Made by a program: the position numbers and the translations under genes. From the NCBI RefSeq assembly GCF_022343685.1, contig NZ_CP092123.1, forward strand, positions 3,100,001 to 3,164,000: 64,000 nucleotides of DNA. Direction: 5' to 3'. This stretch comes from Marinobacterium sediminicola (GTDB taxonomy: Bacteria > Pseudomonadota > Gammaproteobacteria > Pseudomonadales > Balneatricaceae). Below are positions 16,601-25,644 of this stretch, piece after piece. The first letter of the stretch is position 1; every line of letters begins with the position of its first letter. The notes beneath the pieces are model-generated. The model searched no databases. It had not been told where the DNA came from and worked only from the letters and a program-made list of their open reading frames with translations.

Positions 16601-18200
16601 CGCTGTTGATCAAGACACTCGGTGGCGCATAGGCCTTCAGCAGACAGCGGTTGACCGCCTCCTTCTTCAGTTCCAGTGGAGGCCTGCGCGACTCGGCAGC
16701 CAGCTCCTTGACGATCAGCGGATCGAAAGCCCCGATGATTGCCCGAGTTTTGACGCCGTCCCGGCGCTCGAAAATCTTGTTGCGCTCGTCCAGCGCATGA
16801 AAAAGCCCGCTGCGGGCGCGGCTAATCGACTCCGACTTACCCAGAAACAGGATGCCCTGAGATGCCAATGAATAGTGAAAATTGTTGATGAGCTTGTCCT
16901 GCAGGCTGTTCTGCAGGTAGATCAACAAATTACGGCAGCTAATCAGGTTCATCCGTAGAAACGGCGGATCGCTGACCAGATCATGGCGGGCGAACACGCA
17001 CATATCGCGGATACGTTTGCTGACCTTGTAATTACGTCCCTCCTTGACGAAATACTTATCCAGCAGCCCCGGATCCAGCGCCTCTAAAGCGGCAGCCGAA
17101 TATACCCCCTTGCGAGCAATCTCCGTGGCCACGAGGTCGATATCGGTGCCAAAGATGTTGATGCTGTAGCCCTCGACTCGGTTGCCGAGAATCTCGTGCA
17201 AGAGTATGGCGAAGCTATAAGCCTCCTCCCCAGTGGCACAACCGGGCACCCAGATACGCACCCGGCGATTACTGATCCGCTTTTGAAGCATCTGCTCCAG
17301 TATAACTTTCAAGCTGTCAAAGGCATCCCCGTCGCGAAAGAAACTGGTCACTGAGATCAGAAAGCTCTTTTTCAGCCGCTGCAGCTCATCAGGATCCTCA
17401 TGGATATATTGCAGATAGTCCGCGAACGAAGACAACCTCAGGCTCGTCAGTCGACGATTGGTCTGGCGAAGCAGAGTCGCTTTCTTGTATTCGCTGAAAT
17501 CCACCTTAGTGGCCTGATAGATCTCGCGCAGCAATGCATCGTAGGCACTAGACTCATCCCCACCATGCTCCTCGAGCAGAATCTGGTCGCCCTGAGCTCT
17601 CTGCAGGATATCCGGCAAATTTCGACCGATTTCCGCCGGCTCCAGGATAATGTCCACGGCATCCGACCGAATCGCCGCATTCGGCATGCCGTCATATTTA
17701 GCCGTTTTCGGAGTCTGCGCGATGGTCAGCCCGCCAGCAGCGCGGATAGCCCGGCAGCCATGACTGCCATCGGAGCCTGTACCTGACAAAATGATGCCGG
17801 CACCTTTTTCGGCGAAGCTTTCAGCAATGGAGATAAGCAGGGTGTCGATCGAGGGCTTGGGGCCAACGTCACGATCAAGCTCATGAAGCAACACTTTTCC
17901 ATCGTGCACCAGCACGTCACGGTTGGGTGGGCTGATGTACACAATATCCGCTTGAAGTGGCGCCCCATCACTGGCCTCAACCACCGTGATCGGACACTCC
18001 TTGGCAAGAATTTCAACCAGCATACTGCGATGCTGGGGCGACATGTGCTGGGCAATCACATAGGCGGTGGTACCGGCAGGCCTGAGCTGGGCCAACAGCG
18101 GCCGGATCGCCTCCAGCCCACCCGCCGATGCACCAATGCCAACCACAAATTTGGCGAGAGTACTGGTATGCGCCTTTGCCTTCATGCGGCTTTTACTCAC
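13632..18200 (-). CDS. CheB-CheR-PAS-GGDEF-EAL hybrid signalling protein
   Basis: The 1,522-residue protein has these domains in order: CheB methylesterase (GIGASAGG near residue 21, SGTGSDGSHG near 140), CheR methyltransferase (about 210-490, with VWVPGCATGEEAYSF-type motif and NLISCRNLLIYL), a long coiled coil of repeated EELQ units (about 645-735), three PAS/PAC domains (about 740-1085), GGDEF (ARFGGDEFVVLV near 1177) and EAL (AEALLRW near 1308, DDFGTGYS further on). Both c-di-GMP motifs are intact, so synthesis and hydrolysis are both possible. No receiver domain precedes CheB and there are no membrane segments. No chemoreceptor or other che gene is in the window. The start is GTG with a weak ribosome-binding site; an ATG five codons on is possible. 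Confidence 0.93.
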   Translation of the reverse strand: MSKSRMKAKAHTSTLAKFVVGIGASAGGLEAIRPLLAQLRPAGTTAYVIAQHMSPQHRSMLVEILAKECPITVVEASDGAPLQADIVYISPPNRDVLVHDGKVLLHELDRDVGPKPSIDTLLISIAESFAEKGAGIILSGTGSDGSHGCRAIRAAGGLTIAQTPKTAKYDGMPNAAIRSDAVDIILEPAEIGRNLPDILQRAQGDQILLEEHGGDESSAYDALLREIYQATKVDFSEYKKATLLRQTNRRLTSLRLSSFADYLQYIHEDPDELQRLKKSFLISVTSFFRDGDAFDSLKVILEQMLQKRISNRRVRIWVPGCATGEEAYSFAILLHEILGNRVEGYSINIFGTDIDLVATEIARKGVYSAAALEALDPGLLDKYFVKEGRNYKVSKRIRDMCVFARHDLVSDPPFLRMNLISCRNLLIYLQNSLQDKLINNFHYSLASQGILFLGKSESISRARSGLFHALDERNKIFERRDGVKTRAIIGAFDPLIVKELAAESRRPPLELKKEAVNRCLLKAYAPPSVLINSDYQPLHFFGDTSAMLTIPEGMADFNLLALVPEEMRTELRALLYRAQNSSHEGPIEHPITLQLDGKRTALKVVVRPIRTEDNQESLLLVSFEPPRVLLAADTDEAAGDHNTRARIEALESDLSSTREHLQAVIEELEASNEELQSLNEELQAATEELQSSNEELSTTNEELQASNEELTTLNDELQAKSEELGLLNSTLNNIQSSINMGLVVLDEDLRILRYTPRAVRVFGITPDDIGRRIQQISTRMRIDNFADVLDQVVRNREAATLEVSNEQETYIINASPYLVADNCIAGVILTFSDITELSRTRQQRAAAESKFRLIADSLHEVVWMSSRDFSELLYISPAFRHYMGLAEHIRIGQVATYLDAIHPDDRATFEQAVQQDTWDVKYRLQTKTGSTLWLQDRGGRFYDEANQCEILIGSAIDITQATAFAHQLQYSEEKFRTVFESSNVGIVLSDEGGEILEANAFFCGWLGLDSDTVRGRSLSDFVHSDDLGKDAGLLQQLLAGQIGSYKTEKRYQGLNDELRYGLIDVSQARMAEAQAEEARTVVISVVQDITEQVRSRQLIDRQANYDALTLLPNRNLLQDRLDELIKHAKRSGEIVFVLFIDLDGFKEINDSFGHDIGDIVLKEVASRLSASVRESDTVARFGGDEFVVLVSDSNDIKAVDQVLHKILTRVHQPILVGEQSFIISASIGVSNAPHDSVDAVTLIRYSDTAMYIAKRDGGNAFTFFSPELNEQAQCRHDLKRDMQAAITDHQLELYFQPIIDPHGETVSHAEALLRWQHPVRGMIPPGTFIPMAEETALIEEIDLWVFAQVADYLSRHTDYAGKISFNMTARTLMSTSFGQLVEQHQGMLERMVIEITERVFHKYPESLSSVLRQLRRQGCLISLDDFGTGYSNLGRIKSLPLDVIKLDKTFTDTVSSSHSKYPIIEAVFNIAEAIGSRVIVEGVESEEQKQYFEQFDKVLIQGYYYSKPLPENRFLKFLDQMA

Positions 18201-18360
18201 AGCTTACTATTGCTTCTTACTTCATCATCATAGAAACCACCCGAACGTTCAAGAACATCAGGGTGTTGCAATGATTTATGTGCTGTATGTATTAATCTAA
18301 TCAGAGACAGACTCAGCAAGTGCCAGCGCCTTTGTAACCCGCATCAATCAGGATCAGCGA

Positions 18361-18786
18361 ATGAAATCCAATAGCAGGAGCAATCTCGTCTTTGGGGTTA
18401 TCCCTTCTGAATTACTGCAAAACCCCTGGGAGTTCATCCGCTGCTGCAGACGCGGTGTGCCGGGACACTGGGTACGGCTCGTCATTGATACAACGGGTCA
18501 ACAGGCCCTGATCGCATATGCATTGGGTGTTCCACCAACCCAATGTGAAGTCCTGCTCAACACACCACACCTGAACCTGTCCGATTCGGAACAATTTCTC
18601 GATACAGTGAGGCTGCTACAGAAAGTCACGGATGTATGGGAATCAGAGCAACGAGCGCAGGAGTGGCTGCATCAGCCCATCACGGCACTCGGCGGTAGCA
18701 AGCCCGGGGATCTGTTCGACACGTTTACAGGACGGCAACTGGTATCCCGTGTTCTGGATGCAATTGAGATGGGTGAATTCAGCTGA
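18361..18786 (+). CDS. Orphan ParS/MbcA/Xre-type antitoxin
   Basis: This 141-residue protein has a C-terminal half (AQEWLHQPITALGGSKPGDL ... TGRQLVSRVLDAIEMGEFS) that matches the toxin-binding domain of Xre/MbcA/ParS antitoxins (DUF2384), which neutralise NAD-degrading RES toxins. The N-terminal part would be the dimerising DNA-binding region. In complete systems the RES toxin gene follows directly; here only about 120 bases remain before an IS3-family element, with no RES-like frame. The toxin may have been deleted when the element arrived, or the gene may have an independent role. It is divergent from the CheB-CheR protein gene. Confidence 0.72.
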   Translation: MKSNSRSNLVFGVIPSELLQNPWEFIRCCRRGVPGHWVRLVIDTTGQQALIAYALGVPPTQCEVLLNTPHLNLSDSEQFLDTVRLLQKVTDVWESEQRAQEWLHQPITALGGSKPGDLFDTFTGRQLVSRVLDAIEMGEFS

Positions 18787-18911
18787 GCGAAGACAACACG
18801 CAAAAAGGGGAGGATTACCCAAGCACTCGTTATAAAAATTACCCAAACTGCTTCTCTTTTGTCACCTCATTAGAAGAGCTTATTTTCTCCAAAACCTGCA
18901 GACTGTAGTGG

Positions 18912-19816
<905 letters not shown>

Positions 19817-20140
19817 AGTATGTCTTTCTCTTGTTCAAGGCGTTTGCAGCGAGCTTCCAGCTCCTGAATACGGCGCTGCTCCGGGGTTAAAGCCTTGCCC
19901 TTCGGGGTAATGCCTTCACGCTCATCCGTCAGTTGCTGAACCCAGCGCCGCAAAGAGCTTTCACCCACGCCCAAGGACGTACTCGCCTGGGCGATGGTGT
20001 AACCTTGATCCAGCACCAGGCTGGCTGCTTCCTGCTTGAATTCCGGAGTAAAGGAACGTCGCTTTCTGGTCATCAGACACCTCGTTAATGGTGGTGATCT
20101 TACCACCTACGTTGGTGTCCGGAATCATTGAACCACTACA

Positions 20141-20364
20141 ATCTGCTTGGGCGGAAAATTGGTAACAGCAAGAACCTGTTTACCTATGAGTTATTCCTTG
20201 TCATACAGACTCGTGAGCTGAGCACTCGACTTACGGATACCAATATCCAGCCCGAAATCCACCCGCAGTTTATAGGCAGGCTTGCGCGCTTCGGGGAAAT
20301 CCGCCACGTCAATAATGGTTCCGATACGCAATTCAATTTTCTCGAAATCGTCCCAAGTAATCAT
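20141..20364 (-). pseudogene. csaA: Truncated csaA-like tRNA-binding protein gene
   Basis: The frame starts [20 protein letters not shown] and continues [11 protein letters not shown] and [12 protein letters not shown], the N-terminal half of CsaA/YgjH-type tRNA-binding (EMAP-like) proteins, which are normally about 110 residues. A TAA at 20,191-20,193 stands where the family has Glu. Past it the frame still reads LIGKQVLAVTNFPPKQI up to the edge of the insertion sequence at 20,140. The C-terminal part is absent on the other side of the element. AGGAG precedes the ATG. It follows the EamA gene by 21 bases, an arrangement in which the intact gene was probably co-transcribed with the exporter. 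Confidence 0.8.
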
Positions 20365-20385
20365 CTCGCTGCTCCTTTGAAGTAA

Positions 20386-21285
20386 TCAGTCAGTTAACAT
20401 TTCGGGCTCGGCGACCGCCCGGCTTTTCGCTCGCCCAGCGATCAAAGAGCCAATGACGATCAGAATGCTGGCACTCAACACCGCAAATGTAGCCTCACCA
20501 TATCCGGCAAAGATCAACAGGATCACTGAAATCAGTGGCGCACTGTATGCAAGGGTTCCCAGTAACTGGATGTTCCCGTGTTTCACACCATAGTCCCAAG
20601 TGAAGAATGCGATGCCAACCGGCCCAAGGCCCAGCCCGACCAGACCAATCCATTGCATCTCGCCCTCAGGCCATACCGTTTCCTCCCACAATAGGTGGCA
20701 GATCAGAGCCAGAATGGCTGTAACACCACAGAACCAGCCCACAGCATCTGTTGGCACTGTGCGAACCAGCCTGCTAAGAACGGAGTAAGAGGACCAAATC
20801 AGCGCACAAGACAGAGCAACCACGTAGCCCGGCAGATTCTCCCAGGCAAACCCGTCCGTATTTCGGCTGATCAACAGCCAGCAACCAGCCAAGGCAACCA
20901 CGGCCCCAACGATGTACTGAATTCGTAATTTTTCGCCCGGCAAGAGAGCGGAAAGCAGAACGATCAGCAAAGGCCAAAGGTAAGCCAGAAGGCTCACTTC
21001 AACGGCTGGTGCCAGCGTCATGGCCTTGAAATAGGCAAAGTGATAACCGAACAAGCCGACAACACCTATGCACCACGCGAGCGGTGATTGGCTTAAATAC
21101 CGCACGCCCGTATGCCCGGACAGCAGCCAGCGGCAGCACATCAGCAGAAACGCGATGCCGAAGGTCATGGCCATAAGCTGGAACTCGGGAATCTCTCCAC
21201 CAGAAAGCTTGGTCAGCAGCGCCAGAGTGCCCCAAAACAGAACGGAAATTGAACCGATCCACGTCGCCGCTTTAACAGATGCCAT
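20386..21285 (-). CDS. EamA/DMT-family exporter (YddG-like)
   Basis: This 299-residue integral membrane protein has ten predicted helices in two EamA repeats. The second repeat holds GPVGIAFFTWDYGVKHGNIQ, a signature of the YddG-like branch that exports amino acids or related metabolites. The substrate cannot be read from the sequence. It is followed by the truncated csaA-like gene and preceded, 87 bases upstream on the same strand, by an AraC-type regulator that may control it. Confidence 0.87.
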   Translation of the reverse strand: MASVKAATWIGSISVLFWGTLALLTKLSGGEIPEFQLMAMTFGIAFLLMCCRWLLSGHTGVRYLSQSPLAWCIGVVGLFGYHFAYFKAMTLAPAVEVSLLAYLWPLLIVLLSALLPGEKLRIQYIVGAVVALAGCWLLISRNTDGFAWENLPGYVVALSCALIWSSYSVLSRLVRTVPTDAVGWFCGVTAILALICHLLWEETVWPEGEMQWIGLVGLGLGPVGIAFFTWDYGVKHGNIQLLGTLAYSAPLISVILLIFAGYGEATFAVLSASILIVIGSLIAGRAKSRAVAEPEMLTD

Positions 21286-21372
21286 GCAACCCTCCCCGAA
21301 ATGCTCATGTTTGAATAATTTCGAAAGAGGGTATCTAGGGCGGGTAAAAGGTTCTTTTGAATCTTGGCGGAA

Positions 21373-22104
21373 CTATTTCGAAATACGGCGGAAGTGTCTG
21401 GGCGACTTACCGAAGTGGACTCTGAACCGGTCACTGAAGGAAGATAACGAGGAGTAACCGACGGCATCAGCAACTCGCTGGATACTGAGGTCTGACTGCT
21501 CCAAAAGCCGCCAAGCCTCTTTCATTCGCAGCTCCGTGAGGTATTGATGCGGTGTCATTCCGACTTGGCGCCGGAAAAGATCGTTCAGCTGCCGAATGCT
21601 CAGATGTGCCACCGCCGCTGCATCCGACAGGGATAATGGTTGGCTAAAATGGTCATCGAGATATTGTTTGGCTGCGAGCACTCTGCGGTCCAGCTTCAAC
21701 TGGCTTCCGTGCCGCTCCTGAAGTAACTGAATCAGAAGAAGCAACATTTGATGCTGGGTGAAATCTGACTCAGTCCCATTTTGAAGCTGTGCGTGAAGGA
21801 ACTGGATGTAGTGGAGCAATGCTGGATCTAGGTCCACGAAGCAAGGTAGCTTGTCTAGCGCCGGGGCTAAACCCTCTGGCACGTCGGCAACCAAAAACCG
21901 GTTATATTCGGTCGCACAATACCCATGACCACTCCCCGACGGAATGATGGCCGCTCGATGCTGAGCTACCTCTCCGTCCATTGCATCGATTGACAAAGAC
22001 AACTTTCCCACTAAGGGGAGTACAAGCTGATGATGGTCGTGGGAGTGGCTTTTTCCCTCTTCATCATAGGTTCTAATGTTCAGGCCAATCTCTGAATGCT
22101 TCAT
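21373..22104 (-). CDS. AraC-family regulator with N-terminal cupin
   Basis: This 243-residue protein has an N-terminal cupin sensor (SHSHDHHQLVLPLVGKLSL, about residues 18-85) and a C-terminal double HTH of the AraC type (LSDAAAVAHLSIRQLNDLFR, then VADAVGYSSLSSFSDRFR and GKSPRHFRR). It lies immediately upstream of and in the same direction as the EamA exporter, so it may regulate efflux. No operator evident. Confidence 0.9.
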   Translation of the reverse strand: MKHSEIGLNIRTYDEEGKSHSHDHHQLVLPLVGKLSLSIDAMDGEVAQHRAAIIPSGSGHGYCATEYNRFLVADVPEGLAPALDKLPCFVDLDPALLHYIQFLHAQLQNGTESDFTQHQMLLLLIQLLQERHGSQLKLDRRVLAAKQYLDDHFSQPLSLSDAAAVAHLSIRQLNDLFRRQVGMTPHQYLTELRMKEAWRLLEQSDLSIQRVADAVGYSSLSSFSDRFRVHFGKSPRHFRRISK

Positions 22105-22398
22105 GCCATCAGTATAATCAGAAACAGTTGAGAATCATCACGGAATCACGCTGCGCTCTAAATCCCTCGAAAAGCTGACCTGCCCCCGATACCTATTCGA
22201 TTCCTTTGCAAGTCGACAGTAAATATCCACAAAACCACGCGACTTCAGATATTCATCACCGATTTTTTGCGGTTTTTTGTCACTTTGACGAGCCCAAACG
22301 GTGCAATTTTCATATCAAAATAATGTACATCCGCATCTGCTGGGCGAGACGGCCTGCAAGTGGATCATAGTAGCTATTTGTTCTTGATTGAGGTGGGT

Positions 22399-22617
22399 AT
22401 GCTGGATCGAATGATGAATATCAATGATGTGGTTAACGTGACTGGGATCTCCCGGGCAACCATTTACCGACAGATGGAGGCCGGAGAGTTTCCGCAGCGT
22501 GTCCGAATCTCGGGTGGGCGAGTGTCGTGGCGGGAGTCAGAGATCCAGGAATGGATCAGGCTCGGAGCCGATCAGTGGCGCGCTCTTCGTGACAAAAACC
22601 ATACCAAAGAGGCCTAA
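22399..22617 (+). CDS. AlpA-family regulator/excisionase
   Basis: This 72-residue protein is a single MerR-like winged HTH: VVNVTGISRATIYRQMEAGE (residues about 10-30), then FPQRVRISGGRVSWRESEIQ with the characteristic wing, and EWI at the end. AlpA proteins control excision or integrase expression in P4-like elements. The ATG at 22399 is chosen because GAGGTG lies just before it; an in-frame ATG 13 codons upstream is less well supported. It is convergent with the integrase gene, about 50 bases apart, as expected for an element's mobility module. Confidence 0.82.
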   Translation: MLDRMMNINDVVNVTGISRATIYRQMEAGEFPQRVRISGGRVSWRESEIQEWIRLGADQWRALRDKNHTKEA

Positions 22618-22666
22618 CTAACGGCCTCTGTTCAGTTCGGACACCATTGAATTGGTATTCAGTCGA

Positions 22667-24004
22667 TTACCGATTTCCAAACTGCACGTGAATTACATTG
22701 GTGTTATGCGCTATTTCACCCTGCCCGTGCTGATCAGACGTCAGTCGTGTTAGCGTTTCACCCCATCGATCCCAGACTCGTACCTGCATCGGCCACCGGT
22801 CCGCACGGTTATACGTAGCGATCAGACGTGGCTCCGAGTGACCGATCATTACATCAGCCAGCAACTTGTCTACATCAAGATGATCCGTCCATGCAGTGGT
22901 CACTGTTCTGCGCAGATCATGCACCCCGAAAGATTCTAAATGTGCCAGTGGCGCTTTCAGATTCTGCTCCTTCGCATCACGCCCCTGAAAACGTTTGACC
23001 GCTCTGGTCAGCACATCAATGCCTATTGGCGCTCCACATTTACGTGGCGACTCAAACACATATTCTGAGTGACTGAATTGTCGCTGCAGGCGCAGCACGT
23101 CCAGTGCATACTGAGAGAGTTTAATGCGCCGTTCCTGTCGAGTTTTGACGCGATGGCCCGGTAATGTCCAAACACCGTTTTCAAGATCCAGCTCCGACCA
23201 GCAAAGCTGAGAAACCTCACTCCGCCTCGCCCCCGTTGCGATAATCAGTTTGATCGCATTGCAGGTACTGGGACTGGCTCGTCCGGCCCCTTGGTCCAGA
23301 ACGATAAGTAGCTGCCTAAGCTCCGGCAAGGTGAGAAAACGCTTCTTCGGAGGTGAGGGGCGCGCTTTGATCTTCTTCGGAGTAATAGTCGCTGCCGGGC
23401 TTTCCTCGATCTGCTCCATGTCCTCACAGTATTCGAGCAGTGCCTTTAAAAGGCTCAGACACTGCCTGGCCTCCTCTCGCGCCTTGCTGGCCGCTGTTGA
23501 TAGCACTTCGATGAGTTTTGGTCGCGTCAGGTCCATGACCCGAAACGACGCCAACTCATCTTGCAGATGTAAGCGCCACCGACGCTGCATCTGGTTGACG
23601 GTTTTCTCCGTTGGCGGGTACCCGCTACGTCCTTGACTCGATGCATAGTGCTGTATCCAATGCGAATACGCTTCCTGCATCGTCCAGGCCTGTGTGTTTC
23701 TGGCCACTTCTGCGGCGCGGTAGTAACGAGGGTCAATGCCCTGCTTGACCAGCTGCACAGCTTGGCCGTGCATCTCTCTGGCCTGTTTCAGGCTAACCGA
23801 TGGAAACGTACCAATCACATAGTCAGGTCGCTTGTTACCGAGCCTGAACCGGTAAACCCAACGCTTGCTGACCCGGTCTCCGCGCAGTTCGATATATAAA
23901 CCCGCACCGTGCCGCGAGGACACTCGAAAGCGCTCCACTGTTTTGTGGCCTGAGGGTTTCAGTGCCTGAATCTCACGATGAGAACTGAGTACGTGCTGCG
24001 TCAT
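22667..24004 (-). CDS. P4-type tyrosine integrase of the accessory island
   Basis: The 445-residue protein has an N-terminal arm-binding (DUF4102-like) region, a core-binding helical region (about 105-200), and the catalytic domain with the family residues: Arg in ATGARRSEVSQLCW (about 256), HDLRR (about 361-365), His in IGHSEP (about 387) and the nucleophile Tyr in ATYNRAD (about 397). It reads away from the tRNA-Arg fragment about 200 bases upstream of its start, the usual placement next to attachment sites. Direct repeats in that gap may be arm sites. All catalytic residues are present, so the enzyme appears intact. Confidence 0.93.
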   Translation of the reverse strand: MTQHVLSSHREIQALKPSGHKTVERFRVSSRHGAGLYIELRGDRVSKRWVYRFRLGNKRPDYVIGTFPSVSLKQAREMHGQAVQLVKQGIDPRYYRAAEVARNTQAWTMQEAYSHWIQHYASSQGRSGYPPTEKTVNQMQRRWRLHLQDELASFRVMDLTRPKLIEVLSTAASKAREEARQCLSLLKALLEYCEDMEQIEESPAATITPKKIKARPSPPKKRFLTLPELRQLLIVLDQGAGRASPSTCNAIKLIIATGARRSEVSQLCWSELDLENGVWTLPGHRVKTRQERRIKLSQYALDVLRLQRQFSHSEYVFESPRKCGAPIGIDVLTRAVKRFQGRDAKEQNLKAPLAHLESFGVHDLRRTVTTAWTDHLDVDKLLADVMIGHSEPRLIATYNRADRWPMQVRVWDRWGETLTRLTSDQHGQGEIAHNTNVIHVQFGNR

Positions 24005-24037
24005 GCTGTGCTCTGCTCAACAGATATTTGGCCTATC

Positions 24038-24061
24038 AGCGGCCCACCAAGCGGCCCACCA
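24038..24061. repeat. 12-bp tandem direct repeat upstream of the integrase
   Basis: AGCGGCCCACCA occurs twice in direct succession, 34 bases before the integrase start. The position between the integrase and the attachment core suggests arm-type or regulator binding sites. Confidence 0.5.
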
Positions 24062-24160
24062 CCCAGCACAGTATAGCGCGAGTTTTATTGAGAGTTGAAG
24101 AGACAGCCTGAGTCAGGCAAAAAATCTTAAGATACTGTTTTATATATTATTTTTGATACG

Positions 24161-24190
24161 TCATGAGACAACCTGATATTTCATGAAACA
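24161..24190. repeat. Short direct repeats next to the attachment core
   Basis: TCATGAGACA (24,161-24,170) and TCATGAAACA (24,181-24,190) differ at one base and are spaced 20 bases apart, about two helical turns. They are candidate integrase or excisionase binding sites just outside the tRNA-derived core. Confidence 0.35.
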
Positions 24191-24211
24191 CCCCGAAACA
24201 GCCAAACCTCC

Positions 24212-24259
24212 CCCCTCCTAAGGGGCAGGTCGCAGGTTAGAGTCCTGCCTGGGGCGCCA
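24212..24259 (+). other. Island attachment-site half: 3' fragment of tRNA-Arg(CCU)
   Basis: The segment reads as anticodon loop CTCCTAA (anticodon CCT) with its 3' stem, variable loop, a 5-bp T-stem GCAGG/CCTGC, a 7-base acceptor 3' strand and a terminal CCA. The 5' half of a tRNA is missing: the sequence to the left shows no D-arm or acceptor partner. tRNA-Arg(CCU) is a well-known integration site for tyrosine-integrase elements. The T-loop reads TTAGAGT rather than TTCGAGT, so position 56 is A, which would disrupt tertiary pairing. This copy is therefore a duplicate end, with the working gene expected at the far end of the island. Confidence 0.8.
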
Positions 24260-24266
24260 TCTCATG

Positions 24267-24292
24267 AAAAAAGCGGAAGCATAGGCTCCCGC
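24267..24292 (-). terminator. Terminator after the alkene reductase gene
   Basis: On the minus strand GCGGGAGC-CTAT-GCTTCCGC forms an 8-bp stem with one mismatch, followed by six T. It lies 12 bases past the stop of the alkene reductase and between that gene and the attachment fragment. Confidence 0.8.
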
Positions 24293-24303
24293 ATTTCGTT
24301 CAG

Positions 24304-25386
24304 TCAGGCATTCGCCCGTTCTTCCATGACCGGATAATCCGTATAGCCTTCAGCTCCCGGCGAGTAGAAGGTAGCCGGATCAGCCTTATTCAATTCTGCT
24401 CCAATTTTCAGGCGCTCCGGCAGATCCGGGTTGGCAATGAAAGGCACGCCAAATGCGATGGCGTCTGCCTGACCCGCAGCCACCGCGGAACTGGCTTCAT
24501 CACCGGTATACCCCATATTCAGAATCAGCTTGCCGCGATAGCGCGCTCGCACCGGCGTAATCACATCCGCTTGCTGCTCTCCGAAGAAGTCACCGCGCAT
24601 CAGGTGCAAATAGGCCAGATCAAAATCATTGAGCCGCTCGGCCAGCCAGGTCACCAGTCCCACCGGATCGCTGTCTTTCATGCTATTGAAGCTGTTCAAA
24701 GGAGACAGTCGCAAACCAACACGGTCACCACCCCATACCTGAGTCACGACTTCCAGCACTTCGAGCAGCAAACGGGCACGATTCTCGATTGAGCCGCCGT
24801 AAGGGCCTTCACGATGATTGGCCCCATCACGCAGGAACTCATCCAGCAGATAGCCGTTGGCGCCATGCACCTCTACACCATCAAATCCCGCACGCTTGGC
24901 GTTTTCAGCTGCTTTCTTGAAGCCTTCAACGATGGCCGGGATCTCATCATCGTGCAGCTCACGCGGCACGGTGTAGGGCTGTTTGCCTTCCGGTGTATGC
25001 ACCTGATCGTTGGTAATGGCGATGGCACTGGGCGCAACCGGCTCACGCCCTTCATTCAGCAGCGGGTGGCACGCACGGCCACCGTGCCAGATCTGCAGAA
25101 AGATCCTGCCCCCTTTGGCATGTACGGCATCGGTCACTTTTCTCCAGCCGGCAACCTGAGCCTCGGAATAGATACCCGGCTCACGCCAGAACGCCGAACA
25201 GCCTTCCATTGCCATTGTCGCCTCGGCGATGATCAACCCAGCAGACGCGCGCTGGGCGTAATGCTCAGCCATCAGATCCGTGGGCACATGATCCGCATCC
25301 GCGCGGCAGCGGGTCAGTGGCGCCATCAGCACTCGATTACTCAGTGTGACGGCACCGAGCTGTACGGGCGTAAAGAGGTCAGTCAT
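24304..25386 (-). CDS. Alkene reductase, Old Yellow Enzyme family (NemA-like)
   Basis: This 360-residue FMN-dependent flavoprotein starts LFTPVQLGAVTLSNRVLMAP and carries the substrate-binding pair in EVHGANGYLLDEFLRD (His and Asn) and the FMN-phosphate loop region ending in IAFGVPFIANPDLPERL. Enzymes of this group reduce activated alkenes and nitrate esters with NADPH. Length matches the family (about 360-365). It is the first ordinary chromosomal gene to the right of the island boundary and ends in its own terminator. No TetR-type NemR gene is adjacent. Confidence 0.94.
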   Translation of the reverse strand: MTDLFTPVQLGAVTLSNRVLMAPLTRCRADADHVPTDLMAEHYAQRASAGLIIAEATMAMEGCSAFWREPGIYSEAQVAGWRKVTDAVHAKGGRIFLQIWHGGRACHPLLNEGREPVAPSAIAITNDQVHTPEGKQPYTVPRELHDDEIPAIVEGFKKAAENAKRAGFDGVEVHGANGYLLDEFLRDGANHREGPYGGSIENRARLLLEVLEVVTQVWGGDRVGLRLSPLNSFNSMKDSDPVGLVTWLAERLNDFDLAYLHLMRGDFFGEQQADVITPVRARYRGKLILNMGYTGDEASSAVAAGQADAIAFGVPFIANPDLPERLKIGAELNKADPATFYSPGAEGYTDYPVMEERANA

Positions 25387-25644
25387 ATAATTCCTCGCTC
25401 ATTCGATAAAATACAGGCCACAGAGCCTTAAGCCTGTTTGCACAAACCGATGCCCATTGCATCAGAAGCCGGTCTGCAGGTGTACCCCTTTCAGCTTTGG
25501 AACCGTTATGAAAAAAAGTTGAAACCAAGCCATAATTCAAGTTCCTACAGGATTAAACGCTGTACCGGCATCCACAACGGGGGGTGAATGCCAACTCGAC
25601 TCGTGCTGGGCATTACACCCTTTCATATCAACATTCCCCGTCAG

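Noticed and set aside
20128..20385. 85-codon plus-strand frame next to the insertion sequence
   Set aside because: The opposite strand reads as a truncated csaA-like gene with family motifs and a ribosome-binding site.
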